A stretch of DNA of 64,000 nucleotides from a bacterium (lineage in GTDB: Bacteria > Cyanobacteriota > Vampirovibrionia > Vampirovibrionales > Vampirovibrionaceae), in the NCBI GenBank assembly GCA_030429585.1, contig JAUIEU010000001.1, forward strand, positions 1,731,994 to 1,795,993, read 5' to 3'. Below, piece after piece: positions 1 to 9,038 of the stretch. The position numbers were made by a program, and so were the translations under genes. A model generated the notes under the pieces. That model worked only from the letters and a program-made list of their open reading frames with translations, made no database searches and was not told the origin of the DNA. Position 1 is the stretch's first letter. The number at the start of each line of letters is the position of its first letter.

Positions 1-1121
1 TGTTTGTTTGTGGCGAAATTACCAGCAATACTTATGTGGATATCCCTGCCGTTGTTCGGCAAACCATTCGTAATATTGGCTACATTGGCGCCGAAAGTGG
101 CGGCTTTGACGCAGACACCTGTGCTGTAATGACTAGCATTGATGAGCAAAGCGTGGATATTGCCGGTGGTGTGGATACCGCCAAAGAAGCCCGCGATGGC
201 GAAACAGATAGCCTGGATAAAGTGGGCGCTGGCGACCAAGGCATTATGTTTGGTTACGCCTGCGAAGAAACCGACAACTACATGCCCCTACCTATTGCCA
301 TTAGCCATGACCTGATGCGAAAAATGGCCACCCTGCGCAAAAACGGCACCATGGGCTACTTGCGGCCAGACAGTAAATCACAAGTAACCATTGAATATAC
401 CGAAGACCAACAGCCTAAGCGCATTGATACTATTGTTATTAGCACCCAACACGACCCTGATATTGACGGCAACCCAGATAACGCTTTTATTCAACAACGC
501 ATTGAACAAGACGTGAAAGGACTGGTGATTAAGCCTGTTTTTGAAGGCTATACCATTCAACCAGATGCGGATACCCAGTACTTTATTAACCCAAGCGGGC
601 GCTTTGTTATTGGCGGCCCCCAAGGGGATTCTGGCCTGACGGGCCGTAAAATTATTGTGGATACCTACGGTGGGTATGCCCGCCATGGTGGCGGTGCCTT
701 TAGCGGCAAAGACCCCACCAAGGTAGACCGTTCTGCTGCCTATGCTGCGCGCCATGTGGCCAAAAACATGGTAGCTGCTGGATTGGCCAGCCGTTGCGAA
801 CTACAAATTAGTTACGCCATTGGTGTGGCTCGGCCTGTTTCCATTTATGTGGATACCTTTGGCACGAGCAACTACACCAACCAGCAATTGGCCGCCTTAG
901 TGCAACAACACTTTGATTTACGCCCTGCTGCTATTATTAATACCTTTAAGTTACGCGCCCTGCCTGCCGAATTTGAAGGGCAGTTTTACCAGCGCTTGGC
1001 TGCCTATGGCCATATTGGCCGCACCGATTTTGACGTGCCTTGGGAACAGCTTGACAAAGTAGACGAACTAAAAGCCGCGGCGGCTAAACTAACCGTTGGC
1101 ACCACCGCCTGCTCTGTTTAG
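1..1121 (+). CDS. metK: S-adenosylmethionine synthase, 5' end cut by window edge
   Basis: This enzyme makes S-adenosylmethionine from methionine and ATP in the cytoplasm. The open frame (phase 3) runs in from the window edge, so the N-terminal ATP-binding part, including the GHPDK segment, lies outside. The first readable residues, [14 protein letters not shown], align to the region after about residue 45 of the family. The GTG at 36 encodes an internal valine, not the start. Family landmarks are clear: [12 protein letters not shown] (phosphate and Mg binding), then [19 protein letters not shown] near the middle, and a normal C-terminus. The gene converges on hemC with only 4 bases between stop codons and no obvious terminator hairpin. 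Confidence 0.97.
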   Translation, partial: FVCGEITSNTYVDIPAVVRQTIRNIGYIGAESGGFDADTCAVMTSIDEQSVDIAGGVDTAKEARDGETDSLDKVGAGDQGIMFGYACEETDNYMPLPIAISHDLMRKMATLRKNGTMGYLRPDSKSQVTIEYTEDQQPKRIDTIVISTQHDPDIDGNPDNAFIQQRIEQDVKGLVIKPVFEGYTIQPDADTQYFINPSGRFVIGGPQGDSGLTGRKIIVDTYGGYARHGGGAFSGKDPTKVDRSAAYAARHVAKNMVAAGLASRCELQISYAIGVARPVSIYVDTFGTSNYTNQQLAALVQQHFDLRPAAIINTFKLRALPAEFEGQFYQRLAAYGHIGRTDFDVPWEQLDKVDELKAAAAKLTVGTTACSV

Positions 1122-1125
1122 TTAC

Positions 1126-2040
1126 CTAACAAATAAGCCCTTTTAACTGCTCGCCTAACTGCCTGCCGTGGTGGTATACCAAAGCTACTGGCGCCACCGT
1201 GCTTACGGTATGGTTTTTACCCGCCTCCGGGTGGATATGCTGGGCGACAATGGTCACTTGCTCGCCATTAATGGTCGCCATCACCGCTAAAGGAATATGG
1301 CAGCCGGAATCCATGGTTTCTAACACGCCACGCTCTGCCTGGGCTTGAATAACTGTCGGCCGGTGCTGAATAGCGGCCACTCGCTTGGCCATTGCTGTAT
1401 TATCCGCCCGATATTGGGCGGCTAAAATACCCTGGGCAGGGGCGGGTAGCCAATCCTCTTCTATGCCTAAATACTGATGCACATGGTGAGATAAGCCCAA
1501 TCGCGCCAAGCCTGCACTGGCAAGCAACAAGGCATCAGCCTCGCCTGCTGCTAATTTTCGCAGGCGGGTGTTCACATTCCCCCGAATTGGCACCACGGTA
1601 ATATCCGGGCGAAGTTGGTTTAATCTATTTTCTCGCCGCACGGAAGAGGTACCCACCCGTACGCCTTGGGGCAACGTGGCAATGGTGCGCTGCCCTGCCG
1701 GTAACACCGATTCCTGACACACCAGTGCATCCCGATAATCATCCCGCAAACCCACCGGCACTACGGTTAACCCTTCCGGGCCTGTGGTCGGCATATCTTT
1801 ATAACTATGAATGGCCACATCAATATCGCCTGCCATCAAGGCCGTTTCCAGCTCTTTTACAAATAAGCCTTTATCCCCTATTTTGCCTAAGGCCACATCC
1901 AAACGCTTATCGCCAAGGGTTACCATGGATTTTTGGGTAACCTTTAGGGTGGCATCGTTGGTTTGCAACAGCGTGGCCACATGCTGAGTTTGGGCTAACG
2001 CCAAAGGGCTATTGCGAGTACCCATTACAATGGTTGTCAT
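1126..2040 (-). CDS. hemC: Porphobilinogen deaminase (hydroxymethylbilane synthase)
   Basis: HemC polymerises four porphobilinogens into hydroxymethylbilane in tetrapyrrole synthesis. At 304 residues it is the usual length. The N-terminal GTRNSPLALAQ motif and the DIAIHSYKDMP-like segment (here DVAIHSYKDMP) are intact. The dipyrromethane cofactor cysteine lies in SGCHIPLAV near residue 245. The ATG sits 8 bases after the hemA stop, so the two are almost certainly co-transcribed as hemA-hemC, the order seen in many bacteria. Making tetrapyrrole from glutamyl-tRNA fits a respiring cell with haem enzymes such as the succinate dehydrogenase in this window. Confidence 0.97.
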   Translation of the reverse strand: MTTIVMGTRNSPLALAQTQHVATLLQTNDATLKVTQKSMVTLGDKRLDVALGKIGDKGLFVKELETALMAGDIDVAIHSYKDMPTTGPEGLTVVPVGLRDDYRDALVCQESVLPAGQRTIATLPQGVRVGTSSVRRENRLNQLRPDITVVPIRGNVNTRLRKLAAGEADALLLASAGLARLGLSHHVHQYLGIEEDWLPAPAQGILAAQYRADNTAMAKRVAAIQHRPTVIQAQAERGVLETMDSGCHIPLAVMATINGEQVTIVAQHIHPEAGKNHTVSTVAPVALVYHHGRQLGEQLKGLIC

Positions 2041-2048
2041 AACCAGCC

Positions 2049-3320
2049 TTACCGTTGTACTGTTTTGGCATCATCAGCAAAGCCAAATAATTTATCCACC
2101 ACCGCCATGGTTTGGGCTAATTGATTTGGGGTGCTGGCCTGCTTTAGTGCCACAGTGGGCTGGTGTAGCCAGGTATTCATCATTTGGCGGCTAAAAGGAG
2201 AAGCCTCTTTAAGCTTAGTTTGCTGCAATTTTTCCGCCTGTTGGCGCAAACGGGTAATCGTGGGGATAGCTGCGCGCGAAAGCTGCCATTGATAAAACTG
2301 CTGATAGGCCTCTGCCATAATATGGCCGGCTGCTTCCTGTAGCCGTTGGTGCTCATCTGCCGTTAAGGGGTTTTGGCCGCATAAATCATCTGTATTAACA
2401 ACGGTAACGTGGGGTAGTAACCCCACAGCAGGGTCTACATTACGCGGCACGGATAAATCCGCTATCCATCGCTGGGCAGGATTATGGGCCGTTAATACAT
2501 CAAAATCTTGAGCATGGAACAAATAATGGGGTGCTGCGGTAGCCACCAGCATTATATCGCTCTGGGCCAGGCTTTCACCAGCTTCTTCCCACAAAACCCC
2601 TTTAAACCCTGTGCTTTTTACCAATTGTTGTAACCGCAAAGGGCTTCTATTAACCAATGTAATCTGTGGTTTTTTATCCACCGGTAAGGCCCGTTGCAGG
2701 CTATTAATAAGCAAACTGGCCATACGGCCACCGCCAACCACTGCTATTTTTTTGCTTTGCCACTCCGGTACTTGGGTGCTCATGGCATCAAAAGCAGCAC
2801 GGCTAACGCTTATATCCTTACGGGCAATGCCGGTTTCTGTACGGACCCGCTTACCTACCGTAATGGCGGTTTGGAACCACCGTTGCAATACAGGGTGTTG
2901 AGTTTCCAAAGCCGATGCCTGATGTTGAGCATCTTTTACTTGGTTTAAAATTTGGCCTTCACCCACAATCAGGCTATCTAACCCAGCCGCTACCCGAAAT
3001 AGGTACAAAATGCTGTCTTCTTGGGTCAGCGTAAACGAAAAAGGCGTTAAAGCTTGGGGGGGTAACTGTTTCGCCTTTTCAAACGATTGCCAAATCGCCT
3101 CGCGCATGGTGGCTATATCAGCACCAACAGCGTAACATTCTGTGCGGTTACACGTGGTTAGCATGGCGGCGCCTGCTACTGCTGGGTTTGCCTTAAGCAG
3201 CAATAACACCTCGGCCACTTGTTCCGGGGTCATGGCAATTTGCTCACGAATAGCTAAATCCGCCTGGCGATGACGAATACCGCAGACCACCGTTTTTAAA
3301 GACGTTGAAGGAACAGACAT
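2049..3320 (-). CDS. hemA: Glutamyl-tRNA reductase
   Basis: HemA reduces glutamyl-tRNA(Glu) to glutamate-1-semialdehyde, the first committed step of the C5 tetrapyrrole route. The catalytic cysteine motif TTCNRTE is near residue 45. The NADPH-binding glycine motif VVGGGRMASLL and the C-terminal helical dimerisation domain follow. I start at the ATG of MSVPSTSLKTVVCG because this matches the family's usual beginning. A longer reading adds 17 hydrophobic residues from an upstream ATG and looks spurious. It is followed at once by hemC. A secreted-protein gene lies upstream on the same strand, about 90 bases away. Confidence 0.95.
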   Translation of the reverse strand: MSVPSTSLKTVVCGIRHRQADLAIREQIAMTPEQVAEVLLLLKANPAVAGAAMLTTCNRTECYAVGADIATMREAIWQSFEKAKQLPPQALTPFSFTLTQEDSILYLFRVAAGLDSLIVGEGQILNQVKDAQHQASALETQHPVLQRWFQTAITVGKRVRTETGIARKDISVSRAAFDAMSTQVPEWQSKKIAVVGGGRMASLLINSLQRALPVDKKPQITLVNRSPLRLQQLVKSTGFKGVLWEEAGESLAQSDIMLVATAAPHYLFHAQDFDVLTAHNPAQRWIADLSVPRNVDPAVGLLPHVTVVNTDDLCGQNPLTADEHQRLQEAAGHIMAEAYQQFYQWQLSRAAIPTITRLRQQAEKLQQTKLKEASPFSRQMMNTWLHQPTVALKQASTPNQLAQTMAVVDKLFGFADDAKTVQR

Positions 3321-3412
3321 AAGGTTAAAACAGACACAGGCTAATGCCCCTAGTGTAATGCAAAGCCCCAACGGGTGAAAGTGTTATCAAGCAACCTTTA
3401 ACCAACCGGCCA

Positions 3413-3940
3413 TTACCATAAGGGGGCATACAAGCCTTCTAAGGCGAGCCATTGTTCTAAGGCTAGTCGGGTGTTTTCAGCGGCTTCTAGCTGGTGTTGG
3501 GGGGTGGTACCAGGCAACCCTAGCCGGCCTTGCTGCAATACAGACCGATACGTGGTTAATTGTTGTTGTAATACTTGCAGGGCTTGGTAAGAGCGATACT
3601 GGGTAACAGGCAGGGCTTGCAGGCGTTGTAAATACAGCTTGGCCTGCCCAGAAGTCACTTCCCACTCTTGATAAAAAGCCGCCCAATGCTGTAAAGCGTT
3701 GGGGTCAGTTGGTTCAAACGTATTTAGGGTGTGGCGCGCTTTACGCGCTAAAACAAACCAAGGCTGTATTGCTTTGGCATAGGCCCGGTACTGGCTGGCT
3801 TGCACCGTTTTATTAGGTTGTAAGGACGATACCGCCGCCCGCGACAGGCTTGGACACATCAATATAACCACTAAAACAATAACCCCTACTATGTTGGCTG
3901 ATTGCCGTTGTATGCCTGTTTTTAGGTTATTTAATGTCAT
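3413..3940 (-). CDS. Exported hypothetical protein
   Basis: I do not recognise the family. The 175-residue product begins with a basic stretch, then a hydrophobic core (about residues 18-33: IVGVIVLVVILM) ending in SRAAVSS, which looks like a signal peptide with a cleavage site after AxA-type residues. The mature part is helical, rich in Gln, Leu and Ala, with no cysteines to speak of, so it may form a helical bundle in the periplasm. A GGGAT ribosome-binding site sits 5-7 bases before the ATG. It lies upstream of hemA on the same strand, but nothing ties it to haem synthesis. Confidence 0.6.
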   Translation of the reverse strand: MTLNNLKTGIQRQSANIVGVIVLVVILMCPSLSRAAVSSLQPNKTVQASQYRAYAKAIQPWFVLARKARHTLNTFEPTDPNALQHWAAFYQEWEVTSGQAKLYLQRLQALPVTQYRSYQALQVLQQQLTTYRSVLQQGRLGLPGTTPQHQLEAAENTRLALEQWLALEGLYAPLW

Positions 3941-4017
3941 TTAACTATCCCTAGCCGAATACACTCCACCCCTCTACAATACCAATAGGAATCTCTTATC
4001 GCTATAGCACTTTAATC

Positions 4018-5247
4018 TTGGTCTCTATCGTTGGGGCTTCTGTTCTTCTTCATATTACTCCCTATTTATGGTCTGTATGCACTGTGGTTACCCTCTTTGA
4101 TTCTACCGAACTAGCGACCTTTAAGGCTGATATTCTTAGCCAGCCAGATAAATTAGCCGCGTTAGCCCGTGCCCCACTTGGCCTTGGCGAGACAGAAGAA
4201 CAAAAAAGCTTTCTTCAAAAAGCGTTGGCTCAAACCGATATGCTACTTGGTATTGGCGAAGGCAGCAGCTTACATGCCTTACGCATTTGCCGAGATAGCA
4301 TTATTACAGCCACCGGCAAACCTTGCTTAACCATTACCCCCAACGTTGCAAGAGATTTATTTTTATCTCCAGGGGTGTCTCAACATCAACACCCTGTGGT
4401 TTTTTTAGTGTCTCAATCTGGTAAAACCGGTAGTTTGCTGGCTTTTGTGGAGGAGTGGTATCAACAAGGCCTGCCAGGCACCTTAATATTAATAACCAAT
4501 ACCGTCCCATCCCCTTTGGCAAGCCACCCCGCTATTCATACTGTTATTCCTATCTTAGCCGATGAAGAGGCCTCTATCCCGGCCACCAAAACATTATCTT
4601 TAACCATTGGCCGCCTACTCCAGTGGCTAGATACCTATTTTCCTCTAACCTCCAGCACCACTCGATTGGAGACATTTACCCGCGGCATTCAGCAAGGGTT
4701 AGCCCATTGCCAACACCATGCCAACACCTTTACCGATGGGGCCTTACCCACCATTGCTCGGGTACCCTTACCTTCGCCTTGGGTATTACTCGCCCCTAGC
4801 CCTTGGATCCATGTATTGGAAGAGCTCCAACTAAAATGGATGGAAATTACCGGGATAAGCATCCATGCCTATAGTTATGAAGCCTTTATGCATGGCCCCA
4901 GAGCGTTATTAGCGCCGCAATTATCCTCAGCCACTCATCCCGCCTTATGGGTATGGCAATGCCCTGGGTTTCCCTTTCCTAAAGAGCTTATTCAGCAGTT
5001 ACAGCCCCAATTAACGGGCGGTGTCTTTCAATACCAAGCCACGGGCGGTGGTTTTTCTATCCATCACGGATTTTCCACCTTATCTCACCCCTTACCCCAT
5101 ACCGAATCCAATCCATCCACCCTTGCCTTATCTGGTAGCCTGTTGGCCACCGGCCAATGGTTAGGCTTGGTTTGGTGCCAGGTTGGCCAATGTTCTCCCA
5201 ACCACCCTTTACTAGCAAAAGCCGTTACCCACCCGCCCATAGCTTAA
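4018..5247 (+). CDS. SIS-domain protein, GlmS isomerase-like
   Basis: The protein has two sugar-isomerase (SIS) modules and resembles the isomerase half of glucosamine-6-phosphate synthase without the glutaminase domain. Visible motifs are the first SIS loop LLGIGEGSSLHALRIC, the phosphate-binding FLVSQSGKTGSLLAF, the EEASIPATKTLSLTIGRLLQWLD helix pattern in part, and a late SYEAFMHGPRALL that matches the conserved E-x(3,4)-HGP of this family. It likely handles a phosphorylated amino sugar or fructosamine, but the substrate cannot be read. The start is uncertain: TTG at 4018 gives a hydrophobic lead, and GTG at 4084 would remove it. It reads toward the putative origin. nanE at about 18.5 kb could act on related sugars. 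Confidence 0.75.
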   Translation: MVSIVGASVLLHITPYLWSVCTVVTLFDSTELATFKADILSQPDKLAALARAPLGLGETEEQKSFLQKALAQTDMLLGIGEGSSLHALRICRDSIITATGKPCLTITPNVARDLFLSPGVSQHQHPVVFLVSQSGKTGSLLAFVEEWYQQGLPGTLILITNTVPSPLASHPAIHTVIPILADEEASIPATKTLSLTIGRLLQWLDTYFPLTSSTTRLETFTRGIQQGLAHCQHHANTFTDGALPTIARVPLPSPWVLLAPSPWIHVLEELQLKWMEITGISIHAYSYEAFMHGPRALLAPQLSSATHPALWVWQCPGFPFPKELIQQLQPQLTGGVFQYQATGGGFSIHHGFSTLSHPLPHTESNPSTLALSGSLLATGQWLGLVWCQVGQCSPNHPLLAKAVTHPPIA

Positions 5248-5299
5248 ACTATTATTTTCTGTTAAAGCCCTGTTGACCTCATATTCCGCTTTATTGTGT

Positions 5300-5600
5300 C
5301 TCTTTTTTATCAATCACCCAAATATCCCAATATTAGGGCTTCTTAATCGGTTATTATCAACACTGCCCTTAATTAACATCGTTTAAGTACCCTTTATTAT
5401 CAACAGCTTTCAACCATCCTTCACAACTATTGGCCATCTCTATCAACACCTCTTTTCATGCTATACCTGATATTACCCCCCTTATCAACACTATCAACAG
5501 CATGATGATTATGATGATTTTAAATTAAAATTCTCTTTTCTCAAATTTAATAAAAATCACTGTACACACTGCTTTTACAAATAGAGCTAAACTTCTATCC
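5300..5600. other. Putative replication origin (oriC), main DnaA-box cluster
   Basis: This non-coding stretch upstream of dnaN has three exact TTATCAACA sequences (5354-5362, 5397-5405, 5482-5490) and two CTATCAACA (5440-5448, 5491-5499), all on the same strand. They match bacterial DnaA boxes (TTATNCACA/TTATCAACA type). Right after the last box is a trinucleotide run (gatgattatgatgatt) and then a very AT-rich tract (5517-5560) that would suit duplex opening. Position beside dnaN-recF is the classic origin context, although dnaA itself is not in the window. The remaining bases up to the dnaN start hold no other feature I can name. Confidence 0.75.
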
Positions 5601-5815
5601 AATTTGTCATCTTCGTTTACCTATTTGTCGCGTAACCCTTAGTAACGCATTGCTCTGTTTTGATTGATCCTATTGATGCTTACCTCGTACAATACAATGG
5701 TAGTGCCCAATGTAGCTGTTGGGTATGGCCTCTGTTGATGACTTGGTAACAATCTCGTTGTTTCAGACGCGTTTTAGATGATGATGAATCCCACTCAGCC
5801 TGGAGAAATACCCTA

Positions 5816-6973
5816 ATGATGGAATGGACCCTTCCTCGTGATGCCTTTTATGCCGCCGTTTTATCAGTACAGCGAGCAACTGCCACTCGGGTTATTCAAC
5901 CTATTTTAGCGAACATATTGCTAGAAAGTGATGATGGACAGCATATTCGCCTAACGGGTACGGATATGGATTTCACCATTGTGACCACTATGACGGGTAC
6001 TGTCAGTCAGCCAGGCAAAACCACGTTATCTGCTAAAAAAATTGCCGAAATTTTGGCTAAATTGCCGGCTGGCAATGATGTTACCTTGACGGTGTCTGAA
6101 GGGATGGCCCAAATTAAGTCGGGGGCCTCTGTGTTTGATTTACGGACCATGCCGGCAGAAGATTTCCCTGTACCGACCCAATTGGCAACCGATGGTAGCC
6201 AAGGTCAAGCTGTTACTGTGCAATTAGCCCCGTTAGTGCAGGCTATTGGCCAAACGGCTTTTGCTGCGGCCAATTTTGAAACCAACAACGTGTTGGGCGG
6301 TGTGTTTTTCAAAGTGTCTGAAGGGATGCTGGAAATGGCCGCCACGGATGGGTCGCGTTTAGCGCGGGCCATTGAAGCCTCGTCGGTTACTCAGGTAGCC
6401 CAAGAAACCACCGCTATTATTCCGGTGCGAGTATTGATGGATGTGATGAAATTGCTTGGTGGCGAAATGAAGGATGGTTCGGCCACGACGGAAGAACAAG
6501 TGACGATTGTGCTGGCAGAAGGCCAAATAGCTTTCCATACCCAGCGATACCAAATGACCTCTCGCTTGCTTGAAGGCCAGTACCCTCAGTATCAGCAGCT
6601 TATTCCGGCAGAAAATAAAATTACCATAATGGCGAAACGTCGCCAATTAATCGATTCGTTAGAGCGTACCGCAGTGATGGCGAACGAGCGTACCCATGTA
6701 GTGAAAATGATGTTTGATAAGCATAGCCAAGAATTAACCCTAGCTGCCAATACCCCAGAATTAGGCGATTCAAAAGATTCGCTACCGGTAGAATTTAATG
6801 GCGAAGAGCCCCTGCATATTGCCTTTAACTACAAATTTTTGCTGGATGCGTTAAAGGTTATTCCAACGGATGATATCCGTATGGAAACCAATGGTGCCTT
6901 GGCGCCAACCCTTTTCCGTGGCAAAGATAAAGATAATTACCTGTGTTTGGTAATGCCAGTACAGGTTAAGTAA
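5816..6973 (+). CDS. dnaN: DNA polymerase III beta subunit (sliding clamp)
   Basis: DnaN is the ring-shaped clamp that tethers DNA polymerase III and many repair proteins to DNA. The 385-residue product has three repeated clamp domains. Recognisable parts are the start MEWTLPRDAF, LPILANILLE-like text (QPILANILLESDDG), the NFETNNVLGGVFF segment before domain 2, DGSRLA, SRLLEGQYPQY and the conserved C-terminal MPVQ. A GGAG ribosome-binding site sits about 10 bases before tandem ATG codons. It follows the DnaA-box region and leads a tight run with the tautomerase, recF and dciA genes. Confidence 0.98.
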   Translation: MMEWTLPRDAFYAAVLSVQRATATRVIQPILANILLESDDGQHIRLTGTDMDFTIVTTMTGTVSQPGKTTLSAKKIAEILAKLPAGNDVTLTVSEGMAQIKSGASVFDLRTMPAEDFPVPTQLATDGSQGQAVTVQLAPLVQAIGQTAFAAANFETNNVLGGVFFKVSEGMLEMAATDGSRLARAIEASSVTQVAQETTAIIPVRVLMDVMKLLGGEMKDGSATTEEQVTIVLAEGQIAFHTQRYQMTSRLLEGQYPQYQQLIPAENKITIMAKRRQLIDSLERTAVMANERTHVVKMMFDKHSQELTLAANTPELGDSKDSLPVEFNGEEPLHIAFNYKFLLDALKVIPTDDIRMETNGALAPTLFRGKDKDNYLCLVMPVQVK

Positions 6974-6988
6974 GCAGGAGCAGGCATT

Positions 6989-7198
6989 GTGCCCTTTGTA
7001 AACGTTAAATTAACTCGCCCAGAGCCTACTTACGAGCAAAAAAAGGCCATTGCTGAAGGTATTACCCAATTATTGGCCGATGTGTTGGGCAAAGACCCAG
7101 CCCGTACCCATGTGGTGATTGAAGATATTGATACGGATAATTGGGCTGTTGGGGGCCAATTGGTTACGGATTATCGTCGCACTCAAGCCTCATCTTAA
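6989..7198 (+). CDS. 4-oxalocrotonate tautomerase family protein
   Basis: This 69-residue protein belongs to the small tautomerases that use an N-terminal proline as catalytic base. I choose the GTG start because it puts proline at position 2 (MPFVNVKLTR) and has an AGGAGC ribosome-binding site just upstream. The pattern EQKKAIAEGITQLLADVLGKDPARTHVVIEDI is typical of the family; parts of this family are hexamers of such short chains. The physiological substrate is not evident. It lies 15 bases after dnaN and 9 before recF, so it is translated from the replication-gene transcript, though a functional link to replication is unlikely. Confidence 0.9.
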   Translation: MPFVNVKLTRPEPTYEQKKAIAEGITQLLADVLGKDPARTHVVIEDIDTDNWAVGGQLVTDYRRTQASS

Positions 7199-7207
7199 GG
7201 GGGTGCT

Positions 7208-8500
7208 ATGTATTGCGAATGGTTGTCGGTGGCTCAATTTCGTAATCTAACGCCGCAACAATTACAATTGTCGCCTAATAAAAATTTGTTTTTGGGGCAA
7301 AACGGCCAAGGTAAAACCAATATATTAGAAGCGTTATGGTTGTTATCACGTGGGCGGTCTCATCGTACCCGGCAAGATAAAGAATTAATCCAATTTGGGC
7401 AGCACCACGTGGACGTGAGTGGCCGTTTTATGCCGGAAGGGGTAACCCAGTCTGCTGGTGATGTTTCTCATACCATCACGTATCACCAGCAGGTGCACCC
7501 TGATTCTATGCGAGCCCAAAGCCGTTGGCAGGCTAATGGGGTTACAGTGGCCTCAAAATCCCAACTGGTGGGCCGTATCCCTACGGTTGGTTTTTTTCAT
7601 CCAGATTTAGCCTTATTGCGTGGGGCACCGTCTCATCGCCGGGATTGGTTAGATGCGGCTATGGTGCAGGCTCGTCCGTTGTTAGTTAAAACCTTGCAGC
7701 GCTACGAGACCGTTCGTAAGCAAAAAACCGAGTTGTTAAAAACCTGTCGCTTCCCATTGTCGGTCGCTCAAAAAGAACAATTAACCCTATGGAATGACAG
7801 TTTTATTGAAGCTGCGATAGAGGTAATGGTAGCAAGGGTAAGCTATTTACAACGGATTTCTTCTACCGCTAAAACCCAGTATGGGCTGCTGGCTAAAGAG
7901 AAAGAACGTTTAACCTTAGGCTTGCAGTGGTGCAAAACCCAAATCTTGTGGTGCGATGAAGGTAATATAAAAGATGACGCAACCTTGGTAAATCACCTAA
8001 CCGCCGGGCTTACCGATGCCTTGCATACCCGTCAAAACGAAGAAGTGGCCCGCCAGCAATGTGTGGTTGGCCCCCACAGGGATACCTTGATGTTTGCCAT
8101 AGATGACCAAGATGCCACTGCTTTTGCCAGCCAAGGCCAGCAGCGCAGTATAGTGTTGGCGTTAAAACTGGCGGAATTGCACTACCTGACGCATGTTCAG
8201 CAAACGGCCCCCATATTGGTATTGGATGACGTGTTGGCCGAATTAGACGCTCAGCGGCAAGCGTATTTATTAACCCAGCTCGATGCGCGGTCTCAGGTGT
8301 GGATGACCACGACCCATGTGGATACTCAAGGTCCGTTATCGGATTGGTTGTCGGAATTGCTGGCCTGCTTTGATGTTTTGGCAGGCACGGCGACGTTAAA
8401 TACCCAGTTGGCACCTTCGGTTGACCACTTATCAACAGGGTTATCAACATCCCTGTCGATAGACAATCCCTTATTATCAACAGGGGGTAATATCAGATGA
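7208..8500 (+). CDS. recF: DNA replication and repair protein RecF
   Basis: RecF is an SMC-like ATPase that loads RecA at single-strand gaps with RecO and RecR. The Walker A motif GQNGQGKTNILEAL (about residue 30), the ABC signature FASQGQQRSIVLALKLAE (about 310) and Walker B PILVLDDVLAELD (about 340) are all intact. At 430 residues it is some 50-60 longer than usual. The extra C-terminal tail is low in conserved features and its DNA carries three exact DnaA-box sequences encoding the repeated LSTG residues. The stop overlaps the next start as ATGA. Confidence 0.95.
   Translation: MYCEWLSVAQFRNLTPQQLQLSPNKNLFLGQNGQGKTNILEALWLLSRGRSHRTRQDKELIQFGQHHVDVSGRFMPEGVTQSAGDVSHTITYHQQVHPDSMRAQSRWQANGVTVASKSQLVGRIPTVGFFHPDLALLRGAPSHRRDWLDAAMVQARPLLVKTLQRYETVRKQKTELLKTCRFPLSVAQKEQLTLWNDSFIEAAIEVMVARVSYLQRISSTAKTQYGLLAKEKERLTLGLQWCKTQILWCDEGNIKDDATLVNHLTAGLTDALHTRQNEEVARQQCVVGPHRDTLMFAIDDQDATAFASQGQQRSIVLALKLAELHYLTHVQQTAPILVLDDVLAELDAQRQAYLLTQLDARSQVWMTTTHVDTQGPLSDWLSELLACFDVLAGTATLNTQLAPSVDHLSTGLSTSLSIDNPLLSTGGNIR
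8429..8482. other. Second DnaA-box cluster inside the recF 3' end
   Basis: Three exact TTATCAACA sequences occur at 8429-8437, 8441-8449 and 8474-8482, on the same strand as the boxes upstream of dnaN. They lie in the extra C-terminal codons of recF. Together with the upstream cluster this resembles a bipartite origin, except that the sub-regions flank dnaN-recF and not dnaA. Confidence 0.65.
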
Positions 8501-8916
8501 AGCAAGGCTTTTCCAAATATAATAAAGGTAAATCATCATCAAAAACGCCTCAACCTTCCCGAATATCAACCCAGGTGGGGCAACCAACTCAGCACCGGCA
8601 TAGTGTGTCTTCAGTAACGTCAGTGTTTCCTGCAGTTGCCAAAGCGTTGGGGCTAGAAAAACAATCGGCGGTTATGGCAGTTAGCAGTTTATTAATAACA
8701 GCCTTGCCAGAGGCTTACCAAGCCCAGGTTACCCCATTAAGGCTGGAGGAGACGTCTAAATCACCTCACCCGGTATTCGTCATTGCCGTGCCGCATGGTG
8801 CTCTGGCCTCAGAATTACAATTGTCATCGTTGGCGTTGTGCGAGCATGTAAACCAGTATGCAAAGCAAACGGGCATTACCCTATCAGCTATTCGGGTAGA
8901 GGTGAAAAAAGCGTAG
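8497..8916 (+). CDS. dciA: DUF721 / DciA-like helicase-loading protein
   Basis: Proteins of the DUF721 family are now called DciA and load or operate the replicative helicase DnaB in bacteria lacking DnaC or DnaI. The 139-residue chain has a basic, Ser-rich, probably disordered N-terminus (about residues 1-40) followed by a compact domain (about 45-138) ending in VNQYAKQTGITLSAIRVEV, which matches the family's conserved end in style. The start overlaps the recF stop (ATGA), implying translational coupling. Its place in a dnaN-recF operon next to a probable origin strongly supports a replication role. Assignment rests on pattern and context. Confidence 0.65.
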   Translation: MKQGFSKYNKGKSSSKTPQPSRISTQVGQPTQHRHSVSSVTSVFPAVAKALGLEKQSAVMAVSSLLITALPEAYQAQVTPLRLEETSKSPHPVFVIAVPHGALASELQLSSLALCEHVNQYAKQTGITLSAIRVEVKKA

Positions 8917-8952
8917 TAAGCCATGCGCCAAAAATCCCTCTGGGTAAGGCTG

Positions 8953-8982
8953 TTGTGCAATCCTGTGGCCTTGCCTTATAAT
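8953..8982 (+). promoter_or_regulatory. Probable sigma-70 promoter for ctpA
   Basis: A -35-like TTGTGC and a perfect -10 TATAAT are separated by 18 bases. They lie about 60 bases before the ctpA start in the gap after dciA. Confidence 0.55.
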
Positions 8983-9038
8983 AAACCCCCCGGTGGGCAA
9001 TAATGGTTAGCAATTTTTACAATAAAGGGCTTGGGTAG

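Noticed and set aside
378-755. 125-residue minus-strand open frame in metK
   Set aside because: Antisense shadow of a highly conserved enzyme; no ribosome-binding site.
8010-8480. 156-residue minus-strand open frame in recF
   Set aside because: Shadow of recF; Pro/His-rich and without start signals.
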